Shown: in pieces, positions 34,849-43,290 of the stretch
Numbering within the stretch: position 1 is the first letter of the stretch
How the letters are laid out: the number at the start of each line of letters is the position of its first letter
Origin: Elusimicrobia bacterium RIFOXYA2_FULL_47_53
GTDB lineage: Bacteria; Elusimicrobiota; Endomicrobiia; Endomicrobiales; XYA2-FULL-47-53
Direction: 5' to 3'
Length of the DNA: 64,000 bases
Assembly: GCA_001800315.1 (NCBI GenBank)
Contig: MGVE01000008.1
Coordinates: 62,001 to 126,000, forward strand
The notes under the pieces: generated by a model
The model's input: only the letters and a program-made list of their open reading frames with translations
Databases searched by the model: none
Told to the model about the DNA's origin: nothing
Position numbers and translations under genes: made by a program

Positions 34849-35706
34849 ATGATATGCCCCGTCTGCTCTTCAAATTCAATGCCGGCGCTTGAGATAAATA
34901 ACAGGCAGGTTTACCTCTGCGGCTCCTGCTCAACGAAATTTATCTGGCCCCAGCCTTCCGAAGATGAAATACGCGCCATATATTCAAAGAATTATTACGA
35001 TTCCTGGGGCATAACCGGAGAGCAGGGCGACGGCTCCGTGAAAGCAATGAAGACGGCCACATTTGAAAGGAGAATGGACCTGATAGAGAAACACATTAAA
35101 CCCGGGAAAATCCTGGACATAGGATGCGCCTGCGGATACTTTCTTGAGACGGCGGCCAAAAGGGGGTTTACTCCTTACGGTGTTGAGCTTTCGGATTATT
35201 CCTGTAAAATAGCGAAGGAATCTTTGGGCGAGGAAAATATATTCAACGGCACTATTGAAAACGCTCCCTTTGACGATAAAAGTTTTGACGCGGTGGCGAT
35301 GTCGGACCTCCTGGAACATGTCACGAACCCCAACAAAACCCTTTCAAAAGTCCGCGGCCTGCTTAAAGACGGCGGCGTAATAATGATAATGACGCCCGAC
35401 CACGGTTCACTGACCGCGGCGCTGATGGGCCGGCGCTGGACCCATTACAAAGAAGAGCACCTGTTTTATTTCAACCGCAGGGCGCTTAAATACATTCTTG
35501 ATAAAAACGGGTTTAAGGTTCTGGAAGTGAGGAGCGCGGAAAAAGCCATGAATCTTAAATATTTTAAAACGCAGTTTAATATTTACACCAACGCCTTAAT
35601 AACGCCTCTGGTAAATTTGGCCGTCCGGCTGCTGCCGGAGAGATTTCTGTCTAAGAATTTTTACCTGCCGTTAGGCGAGATGGCGGTTATTGCCGTAAAA
35701 AAATGA
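34849..35706 (+). CDS. SAM-dependent methyltransferase with N-terminal zinc ribbon
   Basis: This 285-residue protein opens with two CxxC pairs (CPVC, then CGSC within YLCGSCSTKFIWPQP), a small zinc ribbon common in sugar C-methyltransferases and related enzymes. A class I methyltransferase core follows: KILDIGCACGYFLETAAKRG, then PYGVELSDYSCKIA, DLLEHVTNPNKTL and IMIMTPDHGSLTA. The C-terminal 80 residues have EEHLFYFNRRALKYIL, a block seen in many such glycan-locus proteins. It starts 1 bp after the previous stop. It is the last plus-strand gene before the convergent minus-strand gene, 8 bp away. Confidence 0.83.
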   Translation: MICPVCSSNSMPALEINNRQVYLCGSCSTKFIWPQPSEDEIRAIYSKNYYDSWGITGEQGDGSVKAMKTATFERRMDLIEKHIKPGKILDIGCACGYFLETAAKRGFTPYGVELSDYSCKIAKESLGEENIFNGTIENAPFDDKSFDAVAMSDLLEHVTNPNKTLSKVRGLLKDGGVIMIMTPDHGSLTAALMGRRWTHYKEEHLFYFNRRALKYILDKNGFKVLEVRSAEKAMNLKYFKTQFNIYTNALITPLVNLAVRLLPERFLSKNFYLPLGEMAVIAVKK

Positions 35707-35714
35707 GCTGAACC

Positions 35715-36356
35715 CTATTTTACCCAGCGGCCGGCGCAGTACAGCGAAAAGTCAATAGGAAGCAGCGGCGGAAAATGGTTCAATTCTTCTCTATTAAGCG
35801 CGCTGTCAAGCGCCGAAATAATTAATTCGTGCGAAGAAACATGGTTCTTATCAAAATCAAAACCGACGGCCCCGAACAGCGCGTCAGTAAGTTTATTCTT
35901 TACGGGGAAACCCGCCAGCAGAACCCCTCCGGGCGACAATATCCTTTTTATCTCGGCTGAAGCCTTCGCCAGGTCTTTTATGTGTTCTAAAATGCTTATG
36001 CACAGAACGCAGTCAAACGAACCGTCCTCAAAAGGCAGGTTAAGTATATCGCCTTTAAAAAGTTCGGCATTAACATTTTCCTTGCTGAGCATATCGCGCA
36101 CAACAGACATATTGTCGTGCAGGTCAACTCCGAAAACGCTGTCTGCTCTTTTTGAAAGTTCCGGCAGATAAATCCCGCTCCCGTAACCGATTTCAAGTAT
36201 CTTTTTAAACTTCCTGCCCTCAATAAGCTCAAGCGACATCTTAAGCCTTTTTAAGTAAAACGAGCCTGTCACCGGCATATAGTAAAACTTAAGCGGGTCT
36301 CCTGCTCCCGTGGCTTTAATATTTTTTTTGGGGGGTATTCTGATGCTGTTTTTCAT
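35715..36356 (-). CDS. Class I SAM-dependent methyltransferase, opposite strand
   Basis: This is the only convincing minus-strand gene in the window. It encodes 213 residues with KILEIGYGSGIYLPELSKRA (motif I), SVFGVDLHDNM (motif II), LPFEDGSFDCVLCISILEHI and ILSPGGVLLAGFPV. The start has AAAGGA about 9 bp upstream on its own strand. The upstream side is the palindromic repeat at 36423-36580; the 3' end faces the preceding methyltransferase with 8 bp between stops. It may modify the same glycan, although its separate transcription suggests a separate or regulated role. Confidence 0.83.
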   Translation of the reverse strand: MKNSIRIPPKKNIKATGAGDPLKFYYMPVTGSFYLKRLKMSLELIEGRKFKKILEIGYGSGIYLPELSKRADSVFGVDLHDNMSVVRDMLSKENVNAELFKGDILNLPFEDGSFDCVLCISILEHIKDLAKASAEIKRILSPGGVLLAGFPVKNKLTDALFGAVGFDFDKNHVSSHELIISALDSALNREELNHFPPLLPIDFSLYCAGRWVK

Positions 36357-36422
36357 TCAAGTTATCCTTTGCGCTGAGAATATAATTGAAACGCGGCGTT
36401 GAAAGACGGCCCGGCCAGGTGA

Positions 36423-36580
36423 CTAATCCTCCGGTAAGGCGATGCCGTCGTTCTGATCTCCCGCAGGGAGAGAAGAATCTCGTCGTTAAATAAAAAGCGA
36501 GACCCTTCACTTCGTTCATGGTGACTTTACCTGTCTGCGCAATCTTCACCGTCAGACGCTGGGCACTATCTGAGGATTAG
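36423..36580. repeat. Palindromic dispersed-repeat element (158 bp)
   Basis: Perfect 9-bp terminal inverted repeats CTAATCCTC (36423-36431) and GAGGATTAG (36572-36580) bound the element, and the arms keep matching inward with mismatches. Inside are two smaller hairpins: CTCCC (36458-36462) with GGGAG (36466-36470), and an arm AGAATCTCG with CGAGACCCTTC. The core text (GAACGAAGTGAAGGGTCTCG on the minus strand) resembles dispersed repeats common in many bacterial genomes. It occupies much of the 348-bp gap before the gene at 36705 and contains no gene. Confidence 0.55.
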
Positions 36581-36595
36581 GGTTGTAAAAGTGAT

Positions 36596-36624
36596 TTTAC
36601 ATTATTATTAAAAAATAGTAAAAT
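36596..36624 (+). promoter_or_regulatory. Sigma-70-type promoter for the second glycan operon
   Basis: TTTACA (36596-36601), a 17-bp AT-rich spacer and TAAAAT (36619-36624) each match the consensus at five of six positions. Transcription would begin near 36631, 74 bp before the ATG at 36705. All genes from 36705 to 52217 follow on the same strand with no larger gap, so this may drive the whole 15-kb run. Confidence 0.55.
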
Positions 36625-36642
36625 AAGTTTTGAAATTTCAAT

Positions 36643-36679
36643 CACATTTGTCATTTGCGGTGCCGTAACGCCAAATGTG
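36643..36679. promoter_or_regulatory. Inverted repeat in the leader of the second glycan operon
   Basis: CACATTTG (36643-36650) pairs perfectly with CAAATGTG (36672-36679). A second CATTTG at 36652-36657 can compete for the right arm. The dyad lies between the predicted transcript start and the ribosome site, so it could be a repressor site or a leader hairpin. No T-run follows, so it is not a classic terminator. Confidence 0.35.
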
Positions 36680-36704
36680 TCAGCCTTGAACAGAACAGGA
36701 ATTG

Positions 36705-37829
36705 ATGAAAATATTAATAATATGCCATGAACACCCGCCACTTGGCGGAGGAGGCGGAAGCGCCGCCAGCCGGTTCGCGATGAACTTAGCCGGACAGGGC
36801 GATGAAGTGCTTTTTGTCACATCAACCTACAAGGATATGCCGCTGCGCGAGCAAACCGACGGTTACGGGGTTTTCAGGTTTGATATCTCAAGAAAAAATA
36901 AATTCGGCTGCGATATCCCGGAACTGATCCGGTTCGGCTTAAGGGGCAAAAGATTTATTGACGAACTTTTCAAAGATTACAGGCCGGACGCCATAGCGGC
37001 ATTTTTCGCGATCCCCTCCGGCTATGTCGCCAGATACGCTTCCCAAAAATACAAAATACCCTATATTGTCTCTCTGCGCGGCGGGGATGTCCCAGGTTTT
37101 TTAAGCAGAGAGCTGTGGTTTTACCAGTTTCTCGCGACCCCTCTGCTAAAAAAAATTATGGGCTCGGCGAAAAGAGTTTTCAGCAACAGCCGGTATCTGG
37201 CAAGGCTCGGAGAGAAAACTTCAAAATCCGAAATCGCGGTAGTGCCGAACGGTTTTGACACGGAACTTTATAAACCCGACTTCTCAAAACGCCCCGGCGG
37301 CCTGGTGAATATTCTTTTCGCGGGAAGGCTCGTTTATCAAAAAGGGCTTGATGTAGCCCTTAAAGCGGTTTCCATTTTGGATAAAACCAGATTCCATTTA
37401 AATATCGTGGGAAGCGGCCCTCTTGAAGGGGAACTTAAAGCTCTCGCCGCGCGGCTTAACCTCGCCGGCTCTACGACATTTATGGGGTGGCTCACCAAAA
37501 GCGAACTGCTCAAACTCTACCAGCAATCCCATATTCTGGTAATCCCTTCCAGGGACGAGGGCCTGCCCAATGTGGTAACCGAAGCGATGTCCTGCTCAAT
37601 GGCTGTCGTCGGCACAAACTGCGGCGGCATACCGGAACTGGTGGAGAACGGCGTAAACGGATATGTGGTTGAGCCCGATGACATTAAGGCCTTCTCCGAG
37701 AAGTTGGGCGGCCTTATTTCCGACACGGATACGATAAATAAGTTCTGCGAAAACTCGCGGGAAATGGCCGGCCGCTGGAGCTGGGCCGACGCGGCCAACA
37801 GGCTGAGGGGCCTTATCAATGAACATTGA
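36705..37829 (+). CDS. Family 4 glycosyltransferase
   Basis: The start is ATG 36705, with AGGA 4 bp upstream; the TTG one codon before it adds nothing. The 374-residue GT-B enzyme opens with MKILIICHEHPPLGGGGGSA, an extended glycine-rich loop. The donor half has ILFAGRLVYQKGLDVALKAV and EGLPNVVTEAMSCS, the E-x7-E motif. IVSLRGGDVPGF in the first half is typical of transferases acting on lipid-linked oligosaccharides. It is the first gene of the second operon and overlaps the methyltransferase after it by 11 bp. Confidence 0.9.
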   Translation: MKILIICHEHPPLGGGGGSAASRFAMNLAGQGDEVLFVTSTYKDMPLREQTDGYGVFRFDISRKNKFGCDIPELIRFGLRGKRFIDELFKDYRPDAIAAFFAIPSGYVARYASQKYKIPYIVSLRGGDVPGFLSRELWFYQFLATPLLKKIMGSAKRVFSNSRYLARLGEKTSKSEIAVVPNGFDTELYKPDFSKRPGGLVNILFAGRLVYQKGLDVALKAVSILDKTRFHLNIVGSGPLEGELKALAARLNLAGSTTFMGWLTKSELLKLYQQSHILVIPSRDEGLPNVVTEAMSCSMAVVGTNCGGIPELVENGVNGYVVEPDDIKAFSEKLGGLISDTDTINKFCENSREMAGRWSWADAANRLRGLINEH

Positions 37830-38667
37830 CAGAGCGACGCGGGAGCGGGTCGTGGAAATTTTCCGCAAAAGGTTTCTCGGCGTCTCAAACACCGACCCCG
37901 AAAAACTTGCCGGCGATACTCTTAATATTTCAAGAACCGGGGAACAGTTCAGCCTGCTTGAAGAAATTGTCGGGCCCCTGGAAGGGAAAAAACTCCTTGA
38001 GATCGGCTCCGGGCTCGGGATGTTTTTGCTGGCGGCTAAAAACCGCGGCATTGACGCTACCGGCATAGAGCCCGACAGGGAAAGCCTTGAAATCTGCGCG
38101 GAAATACTCGCGGCGAATTCCCACGATCAGCGGATCGCCCTGCACTCGGCCGGAGAAAAACTTCCGTTTGAGGACGAAACTTTTGATATAATATACTCCA
38201 CTCAGGTCTTAGAGCATGTGCAAAACCCCGGGCAGGTTCTTTCTGAAGCGGTAAGGGTGCTGAAAAAAGGGGGCCAGTTTAACCTCATCGTGCCTAACTA
38301 CGGATCTTTTTTTGAAGGCCACTACGGGATATTCTGGGTACCCTACATCCCGAAATGGCTGGCGCGTTTTTATGTCAGGCTCTGGGGCAGGGACCCGCGC
38401 TATCTTTCTGAACTTGGATTTATCAACCCCATAAACCTGAGCGGCCTGCTTAAAGCTATTCCCGGCATTTCGATTGAAGACTGGAGCTGGAGAATTTCCA
38501 GGCGCAGGCTTGATACCCTTGATTTCTCTTCCTGGGCGGAACTGCACAAACTTAAAGTTGCCCTGGAGCTGTTGTCAAAACTGGGTTTAAAACCCGTGGT
38601 TTCACTTCTGCTTAAAGCTGGATTTTATAACCCTATAATACTCAACATAAGAAAGACGGGAAACTAA
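37819..38667 (+). CDS. Class I SAM-dependent methyltransferase
   Basis: This 282-residue protein has KKLLEIGSGLGMFLLAAK (motif I), DATGIEPDRESLEI (motif II), LPFEDETFDIIYSTQVLEHV and VLKKGGQFNLIVPNYG. The C-terminal half has aromatic-rich segments (YGIFWVPYIPKWLARFYV), seen in relatives that act on glycolipids. It overlaps the preceding GT4 by 11 bp and ends immediately before the carbamoyltransferase start, so these three genes form a coupled set. The acceptor group (sugar O- or C-position) cannot be told from the sequence. Confidence 0.83.
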   Translation: MNIDRATRERVVEIFRKRFLGVSNTDPEKLAGDTLNISRTGEQFSLLEEIVGPLEGKKLLEIGSGLGMFLLAAKNRGIDATGIEPDRESLEICAEILAANSHDQRIALHSAGEKLPFEDETFDIIYSTQVLEHVQNPGQVLSEAVRVLKKGGQFNLIVPNYGSFFEGHYGIFWVPYIPKWLARFYVRLWGRDPRYLSELGFINPINLSGLLKAIPGISIEDWSWRISRRRLDTLDFSSWAELHKLKVALELLSKLGLKPVVSLLLKAGFYNPIILNIRKTGN

Positions 38668-40401
38668 ATGAAAATACTCGGACTTGTAATGCAGCATGAC
38701 GCCGGAGCCGCCGTAATTGAAAACGGACGGATCCTCTCGGCCGTAAACGAAGAGCGGCTGAACCGCCAGAAAATGTACTGGGGGATTCCGAAACTCTCTA
38801 TCGGCGAAGCCCTGCGCCTGGCCTCCTGCAGGCCCGGAGACATAGACGCCGTAGTATTTTCCAACCTCACCACCGGCAACCCCATAGTCACCTACGACGA
38901 TATCTGGCGCGACCCCTTTTCAAGAATACTGCAGTTTATTCCCGAGAACCGGCTTACAAACTGGATTGTTTCAACGAATTTGGGGATCTCCATTGGCAGA
39001 ACCGCCAACTTCGCGCTGGCTCCGCGTAACAGGGTTTTCAAACAGGCCTACGAATACTTAAGAAGCATAGACCTGGACAGAAAATTCATCCATATTGAAC
39101 ATCATAACGCCCACGCGGCGAGCGCCTGGCTTACCTCGGGCTGGAGCGACTGCCTTGTCATAACTTTAGACGCGGTGGGAGACGGCTACTGCTCAAAAAT
39201 ATTTAAGGCTACCGGCGGGCGGCTCAGGGAGATCCACTCAATACCCTTTTTTCATTCTCCCGGGTATTACTACGGATACATCACATACCTCTGCGATTTT
39301 AAACCCGGCAGGCACGAGGGAAAGATCACGGGCCTCGCCGCGCACGGCAACCCGGACAAAGTCAAGGAAATCTTAAACCGCGAAATATATTACGACCGCT
39401 CCAAGTTTTCATTTATAAACCGCGGAGGCTATCTCTGGCCCGAGATCTGGAGGCTTGAGGAAAAACTCGCCGGCTTCACCATAGAGGACATGGCGGCGGG
39501 AGTCCAGTCTCACCTTGAGGATCTGGTTTCAGCCTATGTAGCCGACGCCGTGAAAAGAACCGGCATAAAAAAAGTTGCGCTCGCCGGAGGAGTGTTCGCG
39601 AATGTCAGGCTTAACCAGAAACTCCTTGAGCTTCCCGGCATAGAGGGCATCTGGATCCACCCTCACATGGGAGACGGCGGCCTGGGCGCGGGAGCCGCGC
39701 TGGGCTACTGGGCGCGGGCAAGCCTTAAAACCGGAGCCTTCAGGCAGCCGGAGGCACTGAAACATGTTTATCTCGGGCAGGATTACACCGACGAGGAAAT
39801 AGAAACGGCTCTAAAAAACGAAAACTGCCTTTATACCCGCGAAACCAACATTGAGCTGGCCGCGGCCGACAGGCTCGCGAAAGGAAAAGTTGTCGCCAGA
39901 TTTTTCGGCCGCATGGAGTACGGCCCCAGGGCGCTCGGCAACAGGTCCATGCTCTATCAGGCTACCGACCCTAAGGTCAACGACTGGCTCAACAAGCGGC
40001 TTAAAAGGACCGAGTTTATGCCCTTCGCTCCGGTTATTCTGGAAGAAGACGCGGCGGCCTTGTTTAATAATTACGACGAGCGCTCATCTCATGCTTCGGA
40101 GTTTATGACTATCACCTACGACGCGACCGTGAAATGCAAGAAAGAGGCTCCAGCCGTTGTTCACATTGACGGCACGGCCCGCCCTCAGGTAGTAAAACCC
40201 GGGGCAAACCCGTCCTACGAAAAAATATTAAGGGAATACAAAAAGCTGACCGGCCTTTCCGTGCTTATTAACACCAGCTTTAACATGCACGAGGAGCCGA
40301 TAGTCTGCACGCCGTCCGACGCCGTTCGTTCCTTCAAACAGGGCCATATTGATTATCTCGCCATAGGAAGCTTTCTGGCGGAGAACAGGACTCAACCGTG
40401 A
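38668..40401 (+). CDS. NodU/CmcH-family carbamoyltransferase
   Basis: This 577-residue two-domain enzyme transfers the carbamoyl group of carbamoyl phosphate, via carbamoyl-AMP, to a hydroxyl group. The ASKHA-fold N-terminal domain has MKILGLVMQHDAGAAVIENG, HHNAHAASAW, LAGGVFANVRLNQKL and GDGGLGAGAALGYW. The C-terminal YrdC-related part has the signature MEYGPRALGNRSML and TSFNMHEEPIVCTPSDA. Relatives carbamoylate Nod factors, antibiotics and polysaccharides. Coupling with a glycosyltransferase, methyltransferase and membrane protein suggests carbamoylation of a glycan sugar. Its stop overlaps the next start by 4 bp (GTGA). Confidence 0.92.
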   Translation: MKILGLVMQHDAGAAVIENGRILSAVNEERLNRQKMYWGIPKLSIGEALRLASCRPGDIDAVVFSNLTTGNPIVTYDDIWRDPFSRILQFIPENRLTNWIVSTNLGISIGRTANFALAPRNRVFKQAYEYLRSIDLDRKFIHIEHHNAHAASAWLTSGWSDCLVITLDAVGDGYCSKIFKATGGRLREIHSIPFFHSPGYYYGYITYLCDFKPGRHEGKITGLAAHGNPDKVKEILNREIYYDRSKFSFINRGGYLWPEIWRLEEKLAGFTIEDMAAGVQSHLEDLVSAYVADAVKRTGIKKVALAGGVFANVRLNQKLLELPGIEGIWIHPHMGDGGLGAGAALGYWARASLKTGAFRQPEALKHVYLGQDYTDEEIETALKNENCLYTRETNIELAAADRLAKGKVVARFFGRMEYGPRALGNRSMLYQATDPKVNDWLNKRLKRTEFMPFAPVILEEDAAALFNNYDERSSHASEFMTITYDATVKCKKEAPAVVHIDGTARPQVVKPGANPSYEKILREYKKLTGLSVLINTSFNMHEEPIVCTPSDAVRSFKQGHIDYLAIGSFLAENRTQP

Positions 40402-41336
40402 AAAACAAAATATTGAATATTATTAAAATCTCCGCTATTTCGGGCCTCATAATATGGGCCGCCTTTAAATTTGATATGCAGACCGCCAGGCTCGCCCTTA
40501 GTTCGGCCGTGCCGCTGTGGGGAATACTGTCAATCCTAACCGCGTTTTTAGTGATTTATGTCATCTCTCTGAGGTGGCTTACCATAATTAAAGGTTTCTA
40601 CGGCAAGAACCGCGTAAATATCTTTTCTTTGTTTTACTTTAACCTGCTGTCCACCTTTTACACGCTGTTTATTCCGACCTCAATAGCCGGAGAAGCGGTT
40701 AGGGTCGTCAAACTTTCAAACAAAACCGACCGGGTATATTCAAAGGCCACATTAGTTATCGCCTTAGACAGGCTTCTCGGGCTTTTGACCTGGTTTATTA
40801 TTTTTCTGCTTTCGCCTTCGCCGTTTAAGAACAGCAAATACTGGCTTTTGCTGCTGATACCGGCCGGCGCCATTTTTTTCTTCGGAAAGAAATTTAAGTT
40901 CATGGGCCACGAGGTGTTTGATTTTTCGCGCCACCATCCGAGAGATATTTTTTACGGTTTTATGGTTTCCTTCGCGGGACAATTCCTGGTAATACTGACA
41001 AACTTCCTGATAATAAAGTGTTTCCGGCTGAACATTTCATTTTTTGACGCCTGCGGCATCACGGCGATAGCCGCGCTTGCCGGCATCGTGCCGCTTGCCT
41101 GGCTCGGAGTGAGCTTAAGAGAAGGCTCCTATCTGGCCGTTCTTCCCATGTTCGGGGCCTCGCATACGCAGTCCCTGCTTTTCGTCAGCCTTGTGGTTTT
41201 TACGACTTATCTGCTCGGATTCACCGGCGGTGTCACGGAGCTTGCCAAAAGCGGATGGGATTTTTCCAAATTAAGAAAGGAAGCGGAGGAAGATATTAAT
41301 ATCGCGAAAGGGGAAACTAATGGCAGACAAAATTAA
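40398..41336 (+). CDS. Lysylphosphatidylglycerol synthase TM-region/AglD-type membrane protein
   Basis: The start is GTG at 40398 in the GTGA overlap with the carbamoyltransferase stop. The protein has 312 residues and about 8 helices, as in the paralogue at 4396. Family features include ISLRWLTIIKGFYG after the second helix, LFIPTSIAGEAVRVVKLS, VIALDRLLGLLTWF and GIVPLAWLGVSLREGSYLAV. Members are linked to lipid or lipid-linked sugar transport or to glycosyl transfer. With a GT2 gene directly downstream (17-bp overlap), a role in flipping a polyprenyl-phosphate sugar is an attractive inference. Confidence 0.82.
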   Translation: MKNKILNIIKISAISGLIIWAAFKFDMQTARLALSSAVPLWGILSILTAFLVIYVISLRWLTIIKGFYGKNRVNIFSLFYFNLLSTFYTLFIPTSIAGEAVRVVKLSNKTDRVYSKATLVIALDRLLGLLTWFIIFLLSPSPFKNSKYWLLLLIPAGAIFFFGKKFKFMGHEVFDFSRHHPRDIFYGFMVSFAGQFLVILTNFLIIKCFRLNISFFDACGITAIAALAGIVPLAWLGVSLREGSYLAVLPMFGASHTQSLLFVSLVVFTTYLLGFTGGVTELAKSGWDFSKLRKEAEEDINIAKGETNGRQN

Positions 41337-42204
41337 TTCTTTGAGCGTTGTTATACCGGCCTACAACGAAGAAGCCGGTATCAAAGCTGTGATTGATGAT
41401 ATCCGCGAAACGCTCAACAACGCCGGGATAGAATACGAGATCATTGTTGTGGACGACTGCTCGGGAGATAAAACCTCCGCCCTGGCCGCCCAGTCCGGAG
41501 TCACCGTCATAACACACCCCGTAAATGCCGGCTACGGACAGTCGCTCATGACGGGATTTTCCCGCGCGAAATATCCCTACATCGCGATGATTGACGCGGA
41601 CGGCTCCTATCCCGCCCGCGAGCTGGTAAAACTATCGGGTTACGGCGGCGACTTTGACATGCTGGTCGGCGCGAGGCACGGCGCGAACTACTGGGGCAAT
41701 ATTATCAAGCATCCGGCAAGGCTGGCATTTCTGTGGTTCGCGGAATTCGTCACCGGGCAGTCCATTCCCGACGCCAACTCCGGCCTGCGCATATTAAAAA
41801 AAGAATCCCTGCCCGCAGGGCCGCTTCTCTGCCGGGGCTTTTCTTTTTCCACAACTCTTACCATGATTTTCTTTTCCACGGGCAAGTTTGTTAAATTTGT
41901 GCCGATAGAATACCTCTCCCGCAAGGGAAGCTCAAAGGTAAAAATCGTCAGAGATACCCTGAGGGCGGCCCAGGTGCTGGTTGAAACCATCATTTTCTTT
42001 AACCCGCTTAAGCTGGCTCTGCCTTTAAGCGCTTTGCCGTTTCTCGCTTCACTGGCACTTCTTGGCAGGTATTTCTTAGCTTCCGGCCGGGAAGGCTCCG
42101 GCCTGCTGGGCTGGGCTCTGATTTCTTTTAATTTTTCGCTTGTGATATTTATGATCGGCGCTCTGATGGATCTTATCAGGCTTAAAGAAAACAACAAATA
42201 CTGA
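41320..42204 (+). CDS. Family 2 glycosyltransferase, DPM1-like, with C-terminal membrane helices
   Basis: In this 294-residue protein, residues 1 to about 230 are a GT-A domain: LSVVIPAYNEEAGIKAVIDD, IIVVDDCSGDKT, MIDADGSYPA (metal motif) and ANSGLRILKKE. Two helices follow near 228-250 and 262-285. This layout matches polyprenyl-phosphate sugar synthases of the GtrB/ArnC type. The product would be a donor for the GT-C enzymes in the region. The start lies 17 bp inside the upstream AglD-type gene, behind an AAAGGGG ribosome site. Confidence 0.87.
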   Translation: MADKINSLSVVIPAYNEEAGIKAVIDDIRETLNNAGIEYEIIVVDDCSGDKTSALAAQSGVTVITHPVNAGYGQSLMTGFSRAKYPYIAMIDADGSYPARELVKLSGYGGDFDMLVGARHGANYWGNIIKHPARLAFLWFAEFVTGQSIPDANSGLRILKKESLPAGPLLCRGFSFSTTLTMIFFSTGKFVKFVPIEYLSRKGSSKVKIVRDTLRAAQVLVETIIFFNPLKLALPLSALPFLASLALLGRYFLASGREGSGLLGWALISFNFSLVIFMIGALMDLIRLKENNKY

Positions 42205-42213
42205 GTTGAATTT

Positions 42214-43290
42214 ATGAAACCAAAAGTTTTTTGCCTGATCACCAGCCTCAACACCGGGGGGACCGAGAAGTTTCTCGTAACGCTTCTTGAAACCCTGAAA
42301 AACGATTATGATTTCTCTGTCGGGTACCTGAAAGAAAAGGGCTATTTCGGCGCTTATCTTGAACAAAAAGGTTTTAAGGTAAGCAAATTCTCGCAGGTAT
42401 TGCTTCCCCTGCGTTTGAAACAGTTAAAACCCGCTATAGTCCATACATTCCTGTACCGTGCCAACATCGTAGGCAGGATAGCGGCGAAAATCGCCGGAGT
42501 TCCGGCTGTAATATCCACACAGCAGGCGATAGACGCCTGGAAAAACCCCGTTCATACTGCGGCGGATTCGTTGAGTTCGGTTTTCTGCGACCTCATCGTG
42601 GCAAACTCAAAAGCGACGAAGGACATACTTTCTTCCAGAGAGGGCATAAACCCCGACAAAATTGAAGTGGTGTATAACGGAATAAATTTCGGCGCTTTTA
42701 AACCACAAAAGGACAGAACCGAAGTAAGGAAGGCTCTTTCGCTGGAATTAGATGATACGGTTGTGGCCTGTGTTTCCAGACTTCACGAGGAAAAGGGCGC
42801 GGATCTTCTGCCCCTGATAGCCGAAAAAGTTAAAAACGCGGTTTTCATAGTTGCGGGCGAAGGCCCGGCCAGGGAGGGAATGGAAACCCGCATAAAGTCC
42901 CTGGGGCTGGAAAACAGGTTTAAGCTTCTCGGAGAGCGGCACGATATCTCCGACCTGCTCGGAGCCTCCGATATTTTCCTGCTGCCCTCCCGCGAAGAGA
43001 GCTTCCCTCAGGGAATACTTGAAGCGATGGCGTCGTCTCTGCCTGTGGTCGCGTCGGATGTCGGAGGCGTGAGCGAACTTGTTGAGGATAAACGCACCGG
43101 ATTTCTTGTTGAACCTCTTTCTGTCAGCGGCTTCGCGGAGTCGCTTAACTATCTCATAGAGCACAAAGGATACTCGCAGAACATGGGCGCGCAGGGCAGA
43201 GAAAAAAGCGCGGGTTTCACGGAAGAAGCCATGACGGCGAATATCAATATCCTATATCAAAATATATTAAAGGAGAAATCATGTATCTGA
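42214..43290 (+). CDS. Family 4 glycosyltransferase
   Basis: This 358-residue GT-B protein has KVFCLITSLNTGGTEKFLVT at the N-terminus, VVYNGINFGAF between domains, and VACVSRLHEEKGADLLPLIA at the start of the donor half. The donor motif is EESFPQGILEAMASSLPVV, a normal E-x7-E. QLKPAIVHTFLYRANIVGRI is typical of transferases near WecA and Wzx genes. It is spaced 9 bp from the GT2 gene and overlaps the dehydrogenase gene by 10 bp. Sugar specificity unknown. Confidence 0.9.
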   Translation: MKPKVFCLITSLNTGGTEKFLVTLLETLKNDYDFSVGYLKEKGYFGAYLEQKGFKVSKFSQVLLPLRLKQLKPAIVHTFLYRANIVGRIAAKIAGVPAVISTQQAIDAWKNPVHTAADSLSSVFCDLIVANSKATKDILSSREGINPDKIEVVYNGINFGAFKPQKDRTEVRKALSLELDDTVVACVSRLHEEKGADLLPLIAEKVKNAVFIVAGEGPAREGMETRIKSLGLENRFKLLGERHDISDLLGASDIFLLPSREESFPQGILEAMASSLPVVASDVGGVSELVEDKRTGFLVEPLSVSGFAESLNYLIEHKGYSQNMGAQGREKSAGFTEEAMTANINILYQNILKEKSCI

